Assembly: GCA_016721765.1 (NCBI GenBank)
Contig: JADKHO010000004.1
Span: forward strand, 806,001 to 870,000
Source: Bacteroidota bacterium
GTDB lineage: Bacteria; Bacteroidota; Bacteroidia; UBA4408
Length of the DNA: 64,000 bases
Direction of reading: 5' to 3'
Below are positions 53,909 through 63,287 of this stretch, piece after piece. How positions within the stretch are numbered: position 1 is the stretch's first letter; every line of letters begins with the position of its first letter. A program made the position numbers and the translations under genes. The notes under the pieces were generated by a model. That model had not been told where the DNA came from, ran no database searches, and saw only the letters and a program-made list of their open reading frames with translations.

Positions 53909-55496
53909 GAACTTATGGACTTTTCGTGAGGCGAAAAAAGTTAGCCCAATGGCTCGCTTCCTGCTAATTGTGCTGGTAATTGCAGGCTTTATTTCCGTGA
54001 TAAGGCTTGCCAACTGGTGGTTTCGAGAAGAACACGTTGCCAATTTGGGATTATTTATTTTATTGTCGGCAGTATTTTGGTATGGGATTCTTCGCTTGCT
54101 ACTAATTTGGACGAATTACCTGGCTGTAAAAAAACCTGAACCTATGCCCACTCCTGCTGGATTGCGAGTTGCCATTTTTACAACCAGCTCTCCCGGTGAG
54201 CCCCTTAGCATGTTCGAAAAAACATTAGAAGCTTGTGCAAATATCACCTATCCACATACTACCTATTTGTTAGACGACACACAAAATCCCGAATTTAAAG
54301 CTTGTGCCGAAAGGCATGGTGCAGTGTGGCTTGAGCTTGTAGGATTGCCGGGTGCAAAAGCAGGAAAGGTAAACAAAGCACTGTCGTTAACTACCGAAGA
54401 ATTTGTGTTGGTATTGGATCCCGACCATATTCCCTTTCCCAATTTCTTGGATGAGGTGCTTGGATTTTTTAACGATGAAAAAGTGGGATATGTGCAAGTA
54501 GCACAAGCCTATTACAATCAATACCGCTCCTTCACCGCAAAGGGAGCAGCACAACAAACATATGGCTTTTACGGACCTACTCAAATGGGATTATTTGGAA
54601 GAAACTGTGCCGTTGCAATTGGCGCAAATTGCACCTTTCGGCGGAAAGCATTAGAATCAGCAGGTGGTCACGGAATTGGGCTGGCAGAAGATTTAATTAC
54701 TGCCATTCGTATTCATGCCGAAGGATGGAAATCCATTTATCATCCGGTAATCGTGAGCCGTGGATTAGTTCCCGAAGACTTTGGCTCCTTTTGTAAACAA
54801 CAATTAAAATGGGCGCGTGGCGTGCATGAAGTGTTGTTTGCTGAAGTGCCCCGGCTTTTTAAAAAACTATCCTTCTGGCAACGCATATCTTATAGTACAA
54901 TTGGAACTTACTATTTGGTAGGTACAACAACACTCATTTATATGCTCATCCCGTTTTTGTATTTGCTATTTGGGGTATTGCCGGCCAATATGCGTTTTAT
55001 TGAGTTTATTGAATTCGGAATTCCAGTTACACTTATTTCCATTTTAATTTATCTTTATGTGCAAATTTGGATGTGTCATCCAAAGGTAGAGCGCGGCTTG
55101 CACTGGAATGGGATAATTTTAAAATTTGCCACTTGGCCGGTTTTTTTCTTAGGATTTTTGCTTTCTTTAGTGGATGGTGAAATTCCATACATACCCACAG
55201 CCAAGCAAGCTGTAACAGGTAAAGTATCGCCCTTTGCACGACCATTGCTGGCACACATTTTACTTTTTGTAATAACCGTTTTCTACACGTTGTATCAGCG
55301 AAGATACATTGTTGCCGAAACCACTTTGGTAAAAACAGCTGAGCAAACCTGGGGCATGATTGCTTTTGCAAGTATTTCAGTTTTACTAGCTTTTGGTGGG
55401 ATGTATGCTGTAATAGAGTCTAAAAGGCTTAGCGCAGAAGATCCTTGGGAAAAGATTGATGTATCCAAATTAGAATCAAAAAGGAAAGAATCATGA
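53892..55496 (+). CDS. Processive family 2 glycosyltransferase (cellulose-synthase-like)
   Basis: 534-residue inner-membrane polysaccharide synthase. Two N-terminal membrane segments (~20-40, ~50-75), then the GT2 catalytic domain with DD 128-129, DPD 176-178 and ED 266-267, and KQQLKW (302-307) in place of the QxxRW motif (Arg to Lys). Several C-terminal membrane segments follow (~330-520), as in BcsA, but there is no PilZ domain. It adds sugars processively to a polymer that is pushed across the membrane. The polymer is unknown; the GH26 neighbour points to a mannan, beta-glucan or related chain. It overlaps the YaiO-like gene by 17 nt and the GH26 gene by 4 nt. Confidence 0.88.
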   Translation: MAKDDKNLWTFREAKKVSPMARFLLIVLVIAGFISVIRLANWWFREEHVANLGLFILLSAVFWYGILRLLLIWTNYLAVKKPEPMPTPAGLRVAIFTTSSPGEPLSMFEKTLEACANITYPHTTYLLDDTQNPEFKACAERHGAVWLELVGLPGAKAGKVNKALSLTTEEFVLVLDPDHIPFPNFLDEVLGFFNDEKVGYVQVAQAYYNQYRSFTAKGAAQQTYGFYGPTQMGLFGRNCAVAIGANCTFRRKALESAGGHGIGLAEDLITAIRIHAEGWKSIYHPVIVSRGLVPEDFGSFCKQQLKWARGVHEVLFAEVPRLFKKLSFWQRISYSTIGTYYLVGTTTLIYMLIPFLYLLFGVLPANMRFIEFIEFGIPVTLISILIYLYVQIWMCHPKVERGLHWNGIILKFATWPVFFLGFLLSLVDGEIPYIPTAKQAVTGKVSPFARPLLAHILLFVITVFYTLYQRRYIVAETTLVKTAEQTWGMIAFASISVLLAFGGMYAVIESKRLSAEDPWEKIDVSKLESKRKES

Positions 55497-56670
55497 CAAA
55501 ATTCAAATTAATTACCTACCGCATTGGCATTACGGTTGCAGCAATTGCACTCGGAATTTTTCTGGTGTTATTACTCACCTACATGGGACAAAATCATCCG
55601 GTCCAATTGATGATGCTTTCACAGCCATGGGAAATGGTGTGGCTACCATCGAACACAAATTAATTTTGAATGAACGGGAAGATACACGCACCAAAACATT
55701 GGCTTGGTTTAACTCTTACCGCAACGATGCTGAAAAGTTGGCCAATTCAGATAAACTCCTGTTTGGGGCCTATGACGATGACTTTTCTGAATCCTATCAA
55801 AGTGTGGTAAACTTGGAAGATTCATTGGGTACACATTTTCCGGTAATTCACATTTATACCGCTTGGGGTAGCAAGCCCGAAGAAGAATTTCCAATGACTC
55901 AAACTAAAGCCATTTTGGATATTGGCTCAGTTCCGGTAATCACTTGGGAGCCCTGGTTGGCTGATTTTGATAAAGCCGATTTTCCTAAGATTCCGGATGT
56001 GGACAAGCGCGATAAGAACGGTTTAAAATCAATTGCCAAAGGCGATTACGATGCCTATATTACTACATGTGCAGCAGCTGCAAAAGAGGTTGGAAAATTA
56101 TTTTTTGTGCGTTTGGGCCACGAAATGAACGATCCATATCGCTATCCATGGGGCCCACAAAACAATAAACCTATTGATTTTATTCATGCTTGGCAGCATG
56201 TGGTGAGCTTATTTAAAAAAGCAGGTGCCACAAATGTTATTTGGATTTGGTCGCCGCACCCTGCTTATGCAAACTATGATGCCTATTACCCGGGCGATGG
56301 TTACGTGGATTGGGTGGGTGTTGGAACCTTGAATTATGGTACTGTAGCAACTTGGAGCAAGTGGTGGAGCTTTGATGAAATTTTTGGAAATTATTATGCA
56401 CAACTTTCTAAATTTAAAAAGCCCATTATGATTACTGAATTCGGAAGCTTAGGAGTGGGTGGAAACCGCGCTAAATGGTACAAAGATGCCTTAACAGATA
56501 TGCCTATAAAATATCCTGAAATAAAATCGGTCATCTTTTTTCACTGCAAAAATGATAATACCACTACTTACAAAGCACTCGATTGGTATATTAAAGATGA
56601 TACACTAACCTTAAGTGCAATTAGAAATGCGACACATAATTTTTCGCCTTTGATATTGTCGCGGGAGTAA
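55493..56670 (+). pseudogene. Membrane-anchored GH26 glycoside hydrolase, split by a one-base frameshift
   Basis: The upstream frame starts at ATG 55493 (ATGA overlap with the GT2 stop) and encodes one membrane anchor (ITVAAIALGIFLVLLLTY). It then leaves the family frame at the A4 run 55590-55593. Inserting one A gives a continuous 392-residue protein joining the anchor to SSGPIDDAFTAMGNG and the catalytic domain seen from 55627. The GH26 barrel has acid/base Glu in RLGHEMNDPYRYPWG (codon 56122-56124) and nucleophile Glu in ITEFGS (56437-56439). GH26 enzymes cut mannans or mixed beta-glucans. Its place after a GT2 synthase suggests trimming of the nascent polymer. It may be a true frameshift, a sequencing error, or slippage. 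Confidence 0.82.
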
Positions 56671-56699
56671 GCCAATTTTGCGAAAACGAATAAGTACGC

Positions 56700-57174
56700 T
56701 GCATATTCGCTCAAATCTTGCGAGTATAAGCTATTCCCAAGCCTCCGACTACTTCAAATTCGCTCGCATCTTGTGAGTGTAAGCTATACCAAAGCCTCCG
56801 GCTACTTCAAATTCGCTCAAATCTTGCGAGTGTAAGCTATACCAAAGCCTCCGGCAACTTCAAATTCGCTCGCATCTTGCGAGTGTACGCTATACCCTTG
56901 CCTCCGGCAACTTCAAATTCGCTCGCATCTTGCGAGTGTAAGCTATAACCAAGCCTCCGGCAACTTCAAATTCGCTCGTATCTTGCGAGTGTAAGCTATA
57001 CCCAAGCCTCCGGCAACTTCAAATTCGCTCGTATCTTGCGAGTGTAAGCTATACCCAAGCCTCCGGCAACTTCAAATTCGCTCGCATCTTGCGAGTGTAA
57101 GCTATTCCCAAGCCTCCGGCTACTTCAAATTCGCTCGCATCTTCCGAGTGTAAGCTATTCCCAAGCCTCCGGCT
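56700..57174. repeat. Nine-copy 53-bp tandem repeat with internal hairpins
   Basis: Copies of CGCTC... begin at 56708, 56761, 56814, 56867, 56920, 56973, 57026, 57079 and 57132, with an exact 53-bp period. Each unit has two short inverted repeats: CTCGCA-TCT-TGCGAG and AGCC-TCC-GGCT. Copies differ at a few sites; in copies 1 and 3 the first arm is CTCAAA, in 6 and 7 CTCGTA, and copy 9 has TTCCGAG. Since 53 is not a multiple of three and TAA recurs, it is not coding. It fills the 626-bp gap between the GH26 gene and ctaB. It is not a CRISPR array, because there is no unique spacer. Confidence 0.95.
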
Positions 57175-57296
57175 TAATACTTACCCCATTTAAAAACGAC
57201 AAAAATTAAATAAAATCCAAATTCATAACCAAATACTACACATCATCTCAATAATGAAAATACGTTCATAAATTCCCTTTGCACCTTCGGCAAATT

Positions 57297-58256
57297 ATGC
57301 CTAAAATTGCACCCGCAAAAAAATCCAAACTTTTATCCACAATGAGTGAATCAAATCCTGCCGGTACGCAAGATTTAACAGTTGAGAGTCCAGTAATAGC
57401 CACAAGTAAAATTGGTGACTATGTGATGTTTGTAAAACTGCGTTTGGCAACTTTGGTGGTTATGTCGGCCGCTATTTGCTTTATGTTGGCTTCCGATGTA
57501 ATCGATTTTCAAAAACTTGGTTTTTTAATTCTGGGTGGTTTCTTAGTGACTGCATCCAGTAATGGATTCAATCAAATTATTGAACGTAAGCTCGATAAAT
57601 TAATGAATCGCACTTCCAATCGACCACTTCCCACAGGAAGAATGAGTTTGAATGAAGCTTATGCCATAGCAATCATTACCGGTGTGGTGGGAATTGCTAT
57701 TCTTTGGTTTTTTATGAATCCATTAAGTGGATTATTAGGTACCTTGGCTTTGTTTCTGTATGTCGTGGTGTATACACCTCTAAAATTAAAAACTCCCTTT
57801 GCTGTATTTGTAGGAGCTTTTCCGGGAGCTATTCCTCCGATGTTGGGATGGATTGCTGCAACCAACAACATAACTGCCATCGAACCTTGGATACTTTTTT
57901 CGGTGCAGTTTATGTGGCAGTTTCCACACTTTTGGGCCATTGCCTGGGTGTTGGATGACGATTACAAAAAAGCTGGTTTCCGCATGTTGCCTTCTGCCGG
58001 AGGACGTGATAAAGCGAGTGCATTTCAAGTATTGGTGTATACCTTATTTTTAGTTCCTATTAGTTTAATGCCTATTTTCTTTGGCATTTCAGGAAGTATT
58101 TCAGCAATTATTATTACGCTTTGCGGCGTGCTTTTTTCGCTTCAAGCAATTAAATTATTTCGCACGTGCACCTTAAAAGCTGCGCAACAACTCATGTTTG
58201 GCTCCTTTGCTTATTTGCCTTTGGTGCAATTGGCCTTATTATTTGATAAAGTATAA
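57297..58256 (+). CDS. ctaB: Protoheme IX farnesyltransferase (heme O synthase)
   Basis: UbiA-fold membrane prenyltransferase that makes heme O for the terminal oxidase. 319 residues from ATG 57297; the frame starts at 57279, but that upstream part covers a TCCCTTTG -7-like box (57274-57281). Nine membrane segments expected. The allylic-diphosphate motif is NGFNQIIERKLDKLMNRTSNRPLP (positions about 98-121, first Asn, Asp/Arg pattern), and the second motif is DDDYKKAGFRML. The gene heads the cytochrome oxidase unit, with the next gene 3 nt on. Confidence 0.92.
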   Translation: MPKIAPAKKSKLLSTMSESNPAGTQDLTVESPVIATSKIGDYVMFVKLRLATLVVMSAAICFMLASDVIDFQKLGFLILGGFLVTASSNGFNQIIERKLDKLMNRTSNRPLPTGRMSLNEAYAIAIITGVVGIAILWFFMNPLSGLLGTLALFLYVVVYTPLKLKTPFAVFVGAFPGAIPPMLGWIAATNNITAIEPWILFSVQFMWQFPHFWAIAWVLDDDYKKAGFRMLPSAGGRDKASAFQVLVYTLFLVPISLMPIFFGISGSISAIIITLCGVLFSLQAIKLFRTCTLKAAQQLMFGSFAYLPLVQLALLFDKV

Positions 58257-58259
58257 ACA

Positions 58260-58850
58260 ATGAATAGCTCCTACGCTTTGAATTACAACGAGAAACAAGA
58301 AATCCGAAACAAAACCGCCAAACCCATGCTTTATATTGCCATTGGCAGTATGGTAATGCTTTTTGGCGGATTAACCAGCGCTTATGTAGTGCGACATGCC
58401 GAAGGAAATTGGCTAAAATTTGAAATGCCGCAGGCTTTTTATTTCAGTACTGCGCTTATTTTATTGAGCAGCCTTTTTATTAACATGGCGGTAAGTGCTG
58501 CTAAAAAAGACAATTTTGCAGGAGTTCAACGCGCACTTGGAATAACCTTTTTACTTGGCCTTGCATTTATGATATGTCAATTTATGGGATGGTCGGAATT
58601 AACAAGTCAAAAAGTTTTCTTTGCAGGCAAGGATAGCAATGCTTCCGGCTCCTTTTTTTATGTGTTAACCGGTTTGCATTTAGCCCATTTATTTGGGGGA
58701 ATGCTTTATTTATTGGCTGTTAACATTCACGCGTTGAAAAAAAAGTATTCTGCTCAAAACTATTTATCCTTGCAGCTTTGCGCTACTTATTGGCATTTCC
58801 TTGATGGATTATGGATATATTTATTCTTTTTTTTAATCTTTATTAGTTAA
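58260..58850 (+). CDS. Heme-copper oxidase subunit III-like protein (short form)
   Basis: 196-residue membrane protein with five helices. GGLTSAYVVRHAEGNWLKFE near residues 36-55, the FYFSTALILLSS helix, a loop GKDSNASGSFFYVLTGLHLAHLFGG, and the final CATYWHFLDGLWIYLFF. The last has the W-H-F-x-D-x-x-W pattern typical of subunit III. It is the shorter of two such genes in tandem; in other Bacteroidota the same pair occurs in this order. A structural role in the aa3/caa3-type oxidase is likely. Confidence 0.88.
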   Translation: MNSSYALNYNEKQEIRNKTAKPMLYIAIGSMVMLFGGLTSAYVVRHAEGNWLKFEMPQAFYFSTALILLSSLFINMAVSAAKKDNFAGVQRALGITFLLGLAFMICQFMGWSELTSQKVFFAGKDSNASGSFFYVLTGLHLAHLFGGMLYLLAVNIHALKKKYSAQNYLSLQLCATYWHFLDGLWIYLFFFLIFIS

Positions 58851-58905
58851 ACTTGCAAAAAAAATTTAAAGGCTATTTTAAATCTATAAAACTTTAAACT
58901 GAACT

Positions 58906-59628
58906 ATGTCGCACGATGCAGCTTTAAACAAATCAAAACCGGATTGGAACGGTGGCGTTTCTCCTTTCGGTGTGAGCTATGGAAAAATGTACATGTGGTT
59001 TTTCCTTATTTCCGATGCTTTCACCTTCTCAGGATTATTGTCCGCATACGGATTCATGCGTCACAAGTATTCCGACTTTTGGCCAAATCCAGGTAAAGTA
59101 TTTACCCATTTCCCTTTTTACGAAGGACATATTCCCTTGGCGTATGTAGGATTAATGACCTTTATTTTGATTATGAGTTCGGTTACCATGGTATTGGCTG
59201 TTGAAGCCGGACATCGTAACGACCGCAAAGCTGTAACCCGTTGGTTATTTTGGACCATCATTGGAGGATTAGCTTTCGTTGGTTCACAGGCTTGGGAGTG
59301 GTATCATTTCATTACCGGAACCGAGCACGGTGCGATTCGTAATATTTTGGTGGATGGGGTTTGGAAAGACACTTTGGTGCATGGCGCTAATTTATCTTAC
59401 AATGAATATGGCTTACCTGTGTTTGGAGATTTCTTTTTCTTTATTACCGGATTTCACGGATTCCACGTATTCAGCGGTGTTGTAATTAATTTTATCATTT
59501 ACCTAAATGTTGTAAATGGTACCTACGAAAAAAGAGGACATTACGAAATGGTTGAAAAAGTTGGATTGTACTGGCACTTTGTGGATTTAGTTTGGGTGTT
59601 TGTATTTACATTCTTCTATTTATTATAA
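58906..59628 (+). CDS. Cytochrome c oxidase subunit III
   Basis: 240-residue membrane subunit. GKMYMWFFLISDAFTFSGLLSAY at about 25-47, the FVGSQAWEWYHFI helix with the conserved Glu-facing position, FFFITGFHGFHVFSGV, and YWHFVDLVWVFVFTFFYLL at the end. It stabilises subunit I, whose gene is not in the window. Start ATG 58906, 55 nt after the short paralogue. Part of the ctaB-SCO unit. Confidence 0.92.
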   Translation: MSHDAALNKSKPDWNGGVSPFGVSYGKMYMWFFLISDAFTFSGLLSAYGFMRHKYSDFWPNPGKVFTHFPFYEGHIPLAYVGLMTFILIMSSVTMVLAVEAGHRNDRKAVTRWLFWTIIGGLAFVGSQAWEWYHFITGTEHGAIRNILVDGVWKDTLVHGANLSYNEYGLPVFGDFFFFITGFHGFHVFSGVVINFIIYLNVVNGTYEKRGHYEMVEKVGLYWHFVDLVWVFVFTFFYLL

Positions 59629-59670
59629 GTCTAAAACAAAAAAATAACACATAACTAATACCAAAAATTT

Positions 59671-60102
59671 ATGTCAGAATTTAACGATAATTATCCTCAA
59701 TACGAGCTTATGGCTCACCATAGCGAAGAAGACGGAAAAAAGAAAAGGCGCAAACTTTGGAATGTGTTCTGGATTATGTTAGGCATTACCTTAATCGAAT
59801 TAGTGGTAGGATTTTATAATACACACTTTTCCGATATTGCTTTAAAAGTAATATTCATCGGATTTACAATTGTAAAAGCAGGTTTTATTGTGCTTTCTTT
59901 TATGCACTTGGGAGATGAAGTAAAAGCGTTTAAATATGCCGTACTTGTGCCTTTTTGTGTATTTATTATTTACTTGGTTTTTATTGCCGATTTAGGAGAA
60001 GGTCCTTACGCAAAAAAATACCGTATGGTAATGGATAAAAATGTAACCGAACACGCTAATGATGCTGAACATGCCGAACATGGCGAAGCAGCTCACGAAT
60101 AA
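59671..60102 (+). CDS. Cytochrome c oxidase subunit IV family protein
   Basis: 143 residues with three membrane helices: WNVFWIMLGITLIELVVGF, ALKVIFIGFTIVKAGFIVLSFMHLGDE (given in part) and YAVLVPFCVFIIYLVFI. The MHLGDE turn is the family hallmark. The C-terminal tail is His/Glu-rich (EHANDAEHAEHGEAAHE), which could bind copper or zinc; that is a guess. It lies 42 nt after subunit III and 14 nt before the SCO gene. Confidence 0.9.
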   Translation: MSEFNDNYPQYELMAHHSEEDGKKKRRKLWNVFWIMLGITLIELVVGFYNTHFSDIALKVIFIGFTIVKAGFIVLSFMHLGDEVKAFKYAVLVPFCVFIIYLVFIADLGEGPYAKKYRMVMDKNVTEHANDAEHAEHGEAAHE

Positions 60103-60116
60103 ATAATCCCATTTAA

Positions 60117-60812
60117 ATGCCAGAGAACAGCAAAATTTCCGCAAACCTCAAGCGGGTTTTGCTGTTTTCCATTTTTATAATACCCACCGTCTTGTGTTTT
60201 GCGTTCTATATCTTTATGATTCGCAAACCCTTTCTTGAAAATCCATCAGGACTCTATAAAAAACTGAATTACTACGGTACAAAAGTATTAGCTGCGAATG
60301 GCAAGGATACAGTATATGCTTCCATTCCTGATTTTAATTTTGTGAACCAAGATGGCGCAGCGGTAACCGAAAAAACTCTTGAAGGCAAAATGTTTGCTGC
60401 AGCATTCATCTGCACCACTTGTTCAACTTCCTGTCCAAAAATTGCAGCACAGTTTTTTCGCATGCAAAAAAAATTAAACTATCTAAAAGCCTTTACAGTA
60501 ATAGCCTTTAGCGTTAATCCTGTAATGGATACTCCCGAAACCTTAAAAGAATATGCACGCATGGTGCACGCCGATCCGGGGTATTGGAATTTACTTACCG
60601 GAAACCGAACTGATTTAATGAAAATTGCGCGTGAGGGTTTCGAAATTCAAAATGCAGACTCAACTTTAGTGCATCAATCCACCATCTATTTAATAGATAA
60701 AAAACGACACATCAGAGGTTCCTATGATGGCACCAGTACTGAAGAAGTAAATAGATTGATTGATGAAGTGAAGGTACTCGATGCTGAATACCGCGTAGCA
60801 AAACGGATGTAA
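60117..60812 (+). CDS. SCO family copper chaperone/thioredoxin-like protein
   Basis: Membrane-anchored chaperone that helps insert copper into the CuA site of oxidase subunit II. 231 residues: membrane helix ~13-34, then a thioredoxin-like domain outside. The copper ligands are Cys102 and Cys106 in CSTSC and His186 in LVHQSTIYL, the full SCO set. It closes the ctaB-subunit III-subunit IV unit. No DUF420 gene follows, unlike in several related gene clusters. Confidence 0.91.
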   Translation: MPENSKISANLKRVLLFSIFIIPTVLCFAFYIFMIRKPFLENPSGLYKKLNYYGTKVLAANGKDTVYASIPDFNFVNQDGAAVTEKTLEGKMFAAAFICTTCSTSCPKIAAQFFRMQKKLNYLKAFTVIAFSVNPVMDTPETLKEYARMVHADPGYWNLLTGNRTDLMKIAREGFEIQNADSTLVHQSTIYLIDKKRHIRGSYDGTSTEEVNRLIDEVKVLDAEYRVAKRM

Positions 60813-60841
60813 TTTTTGCTTGAAATTAGTTACTAGTAAAA

Positions 60842-61249
60842 ATGGACAAGGCGCTCATACTTCTTCGAGGCGTTCCCGGCAGCGGCAAAACAACGCTCGC
60901 AAATCTGCTTTCTGAAAATGGAAAGTATCCTGTGCTTTCAATCGATGACTATTTTACAGATGCCGGAAGTGGAGATTATACCTTCGACTACAAAAAAAAT
61001 CACCTTGCTTATGCTGCTTGTCAAGAAAAAACAGAAGCAGAAATGCTGAAAGGTCATGCTAAAATATTTGTGGACAATACGTTTATTTTTGATTGGGAAA
61101 TGGAGCCCTATCATGCTTTAGCAAAAAAGCACCGATATACCTTATTTTGCATGTTGGTTGAAAACTATCATGGCAATAAAAACACACATCACATCAGCGA
61201 CGAAGATGTTGTAAAAATGGCTGCTAGATTAAAAGTCAAATTATTTTAA
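60842..61249 (+). CDS. Small P-loop kinase/ATPase (AAA_33, NEDD4BP2-like)
   Basis: 135 residues, a minimal P-loop protein. Walker A GVPGSGKTT at 10-18 (Lys16), Walker B-like SIDDYFTD near 35-42, then FVDNTFIFDWEMEPYHALAKKHRYTLF and VENYHGNKNTHHI. This pattern is that of NEDD4-binding-protein-2-like and polynucleotide-kinase-like ATPases. The substrate is unknown. It starts 29 nt after the SCO gene, possibly in the same transcript. Confidence 0.8.
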   Translation: MDKALILLRGVPGSGKTTLANLLSENGKYPVLSIDDYFTDAGSGDYTFDYKKNHLAYAACQEKTEAEMLKGHAKIFVDNTFIFDWEMEPYHALAKKHRYTLFCMLVENYHGNKNTHHISDEDVVKMAARLKVKLF

Positions 61250-61316
61250 TTTCGCTTCCTGCAGGCAACTAAACAGCTTGCTGATTTTTTAATCCAAAAT
61301 TTCATTTCAACCTAAG

Positions 61317-63262
61317 ATGTTAGCCCTTGCCTTGCACTTTATTGCGCTGCTTTTCTTGATTGGATGTTTGGGCATTTTAGGAAACAGTTTACTAAACCGA
61401 TTTAAGCAAAATGAATATACTCCAGCGAGTCAGCTATTTCTTTCGTGCTTAATTGGAACTGTAGTATTTACAACTGTTATAGCATGTTATTATACAAACT
61501 TTAAATCCATCCTTCTTCTTTTTACACCCCTATTCTTTTACCTTATTTTATCGCGTTCCGAAAAATCTAATACCGTACTTCCTGTTGAAAAAACTTCCCT
61601 TCGCTCCTTCATTTTAGCAAAGGGTATAGCCCTCTTTTGTGTCCTTGCACTATTATTTGGGTGGTATGTTCGTTTAGTTTTGGATGAAAATTTTCAATTG
61701 AGTGTACCTGCCAATCCCGAAAACAGTTTGTACGCCCAATTTGCGAAAGTGATTGCAAACACCGGAGTTGAAAACACATTTGGCATTGGATTTTTATCTA
61801 ACTCTTCGCCACCAACGCTATCACCTTATCATTATTTTGATTTATGGTTCACCGCAGGAATAAGTCATCTATTGGATATTACCGAATTGCAAGCGATTCA
61901 TTTTTACACCTTGCCACTGTTTAACTTTATAGCTGTGCTTGGAGTGCTTGCTCTTGGTGAGATATTTTTTAAGTTAAGGTATTATCATGTTTTCTTCGCC
62001 TTACTATTAATGGGTTTGTGCGCATGCTATTTCTTTCCTGGAGCCGAGGGGTTTGGGCGATTTCAATTCGACTTCACCGAAAACACACTTAGTTTGTATG
62101 GCGAAAAATTAAGTGTAGCCTTTGTTTTTTTGCTTGCATCGCTTGTGCTCTATTTGAAAAAAAACCGTGTAAATGCTATTTTACTTCTCACCCTAACTGC
62201 ATTTTTATATCCTAGCTTCTTGCTTCCATTTAGCTTGGGCATCCCCGCATTTTGCTTCCTCCTGTTATGGAAACAAACTATTTCATTGCGCACCTTGTTA
62301 ATGTTGCTGCTTATTCATCTCAGTTTCCTTGCCTTGTATTATTTATTTTATAGCTTCAACGGTGCAAGCGGAATTTCACTGGCCAATGCAAGTGATTACA
62401 AAGGATTTAATTTAGGCTCCTTTAAACTGCTTTTTGCGGAATTGGTTTATCGCTCTTGGGCCAAACCTTTCCGTACCATTCTTATTTATTTACCTTATGT
62501 TTTGGTAGTATTGATAAGTCTTCGCAAGAAGCAATTGCAACATCAATTATCAGAATTATTGTTGTTAGCGGGCTGCTTATATCTGGGTTCCCTGCTTTCA
62601 TGGGCTTCCTTTTACAAACTGCCTGAAGCCTGGCAAATGTATACCAACTCACTTATTTTTATTCATCTGGTATTTATAATTTTCATGCTTCGGGACGTGT
62701 TTTCTCTTGAACCTTCTTTGAAAAGTTATCTAGTTAAATCCGCTTTTTGCATGCTCCTAATCACCTCACTATTTTTTGCAAACAAAGGATTGATGCTGGC
62801 CAAAAAACAATATTCCTATTCATCTGAATTTTTAAAAGCCATCGATTCGTTGCACCTTTCGTCAAACGAAAAATTTACGGTGGGCTATATTTTAAGTCCG
62901 GAAGATTGTCATTACAGAATGGAATTAATTAGCGGTGGGATGACTGGTTCCTATTTGCAACGTGAAAAAAATACCTAGGAATGGTTAACATTGGTATACT
63001 TGATTACTTGCACGATTCAAGCACATCTGCTGCTTATCATACTATTTTTAAAAGCCAAGATTTTTACAAATTTATGAGCTTTCAAAAACAAAACTTCAGC
63101 GCAATCAATACAGCACAAGCACAACTTAATTTTCTTAAACGTAACAACATTCATTGTGTAGCCTTATCTCCCTCAGCAAAGACACCGGCATTGCTATTAA
63201 AGCATGCTAGCCATTCCTTTATGGATAAAAAATCTGGTGAAAAATTTTTAGTTATTGATTAA
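61317..63262 (+). pseudogene. Large polytopic membrane protein split by a frameshift in an A7 run
   Basis: The first frame (ATG 61317, 553 residues) ends in a TAG six bases after an A7 run (62965-62971). A second frame opens inside that run and continues to 63262 with a soluble-looking C-terminal domain. Inserting one A joins them into a 648-residue protein: EK-K-YLGMVNIGILDYLHD. About 13 membrane helices fill residues 1-~500, with a large loop near 95-150 (FGIGFLSNSSPPTLSPYHYFD). The topology resembles GT-C glycosyltransferases, but no catalytic motif is certain. Coding resumes 25 nt later with the 60-residue gene. Confidence 0.75.
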
Positions 63263-63287
63263 TCCGCTAATTTTAAATAAAAAAAAG

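Noticed and set aside
56700..57174. Possible CRISPR array from regular 53-bp spacing
   Set aside because: The whole unit repeats with no unique spacers, there is no cas gene in the window, and the period matches a simple tandem duplication.
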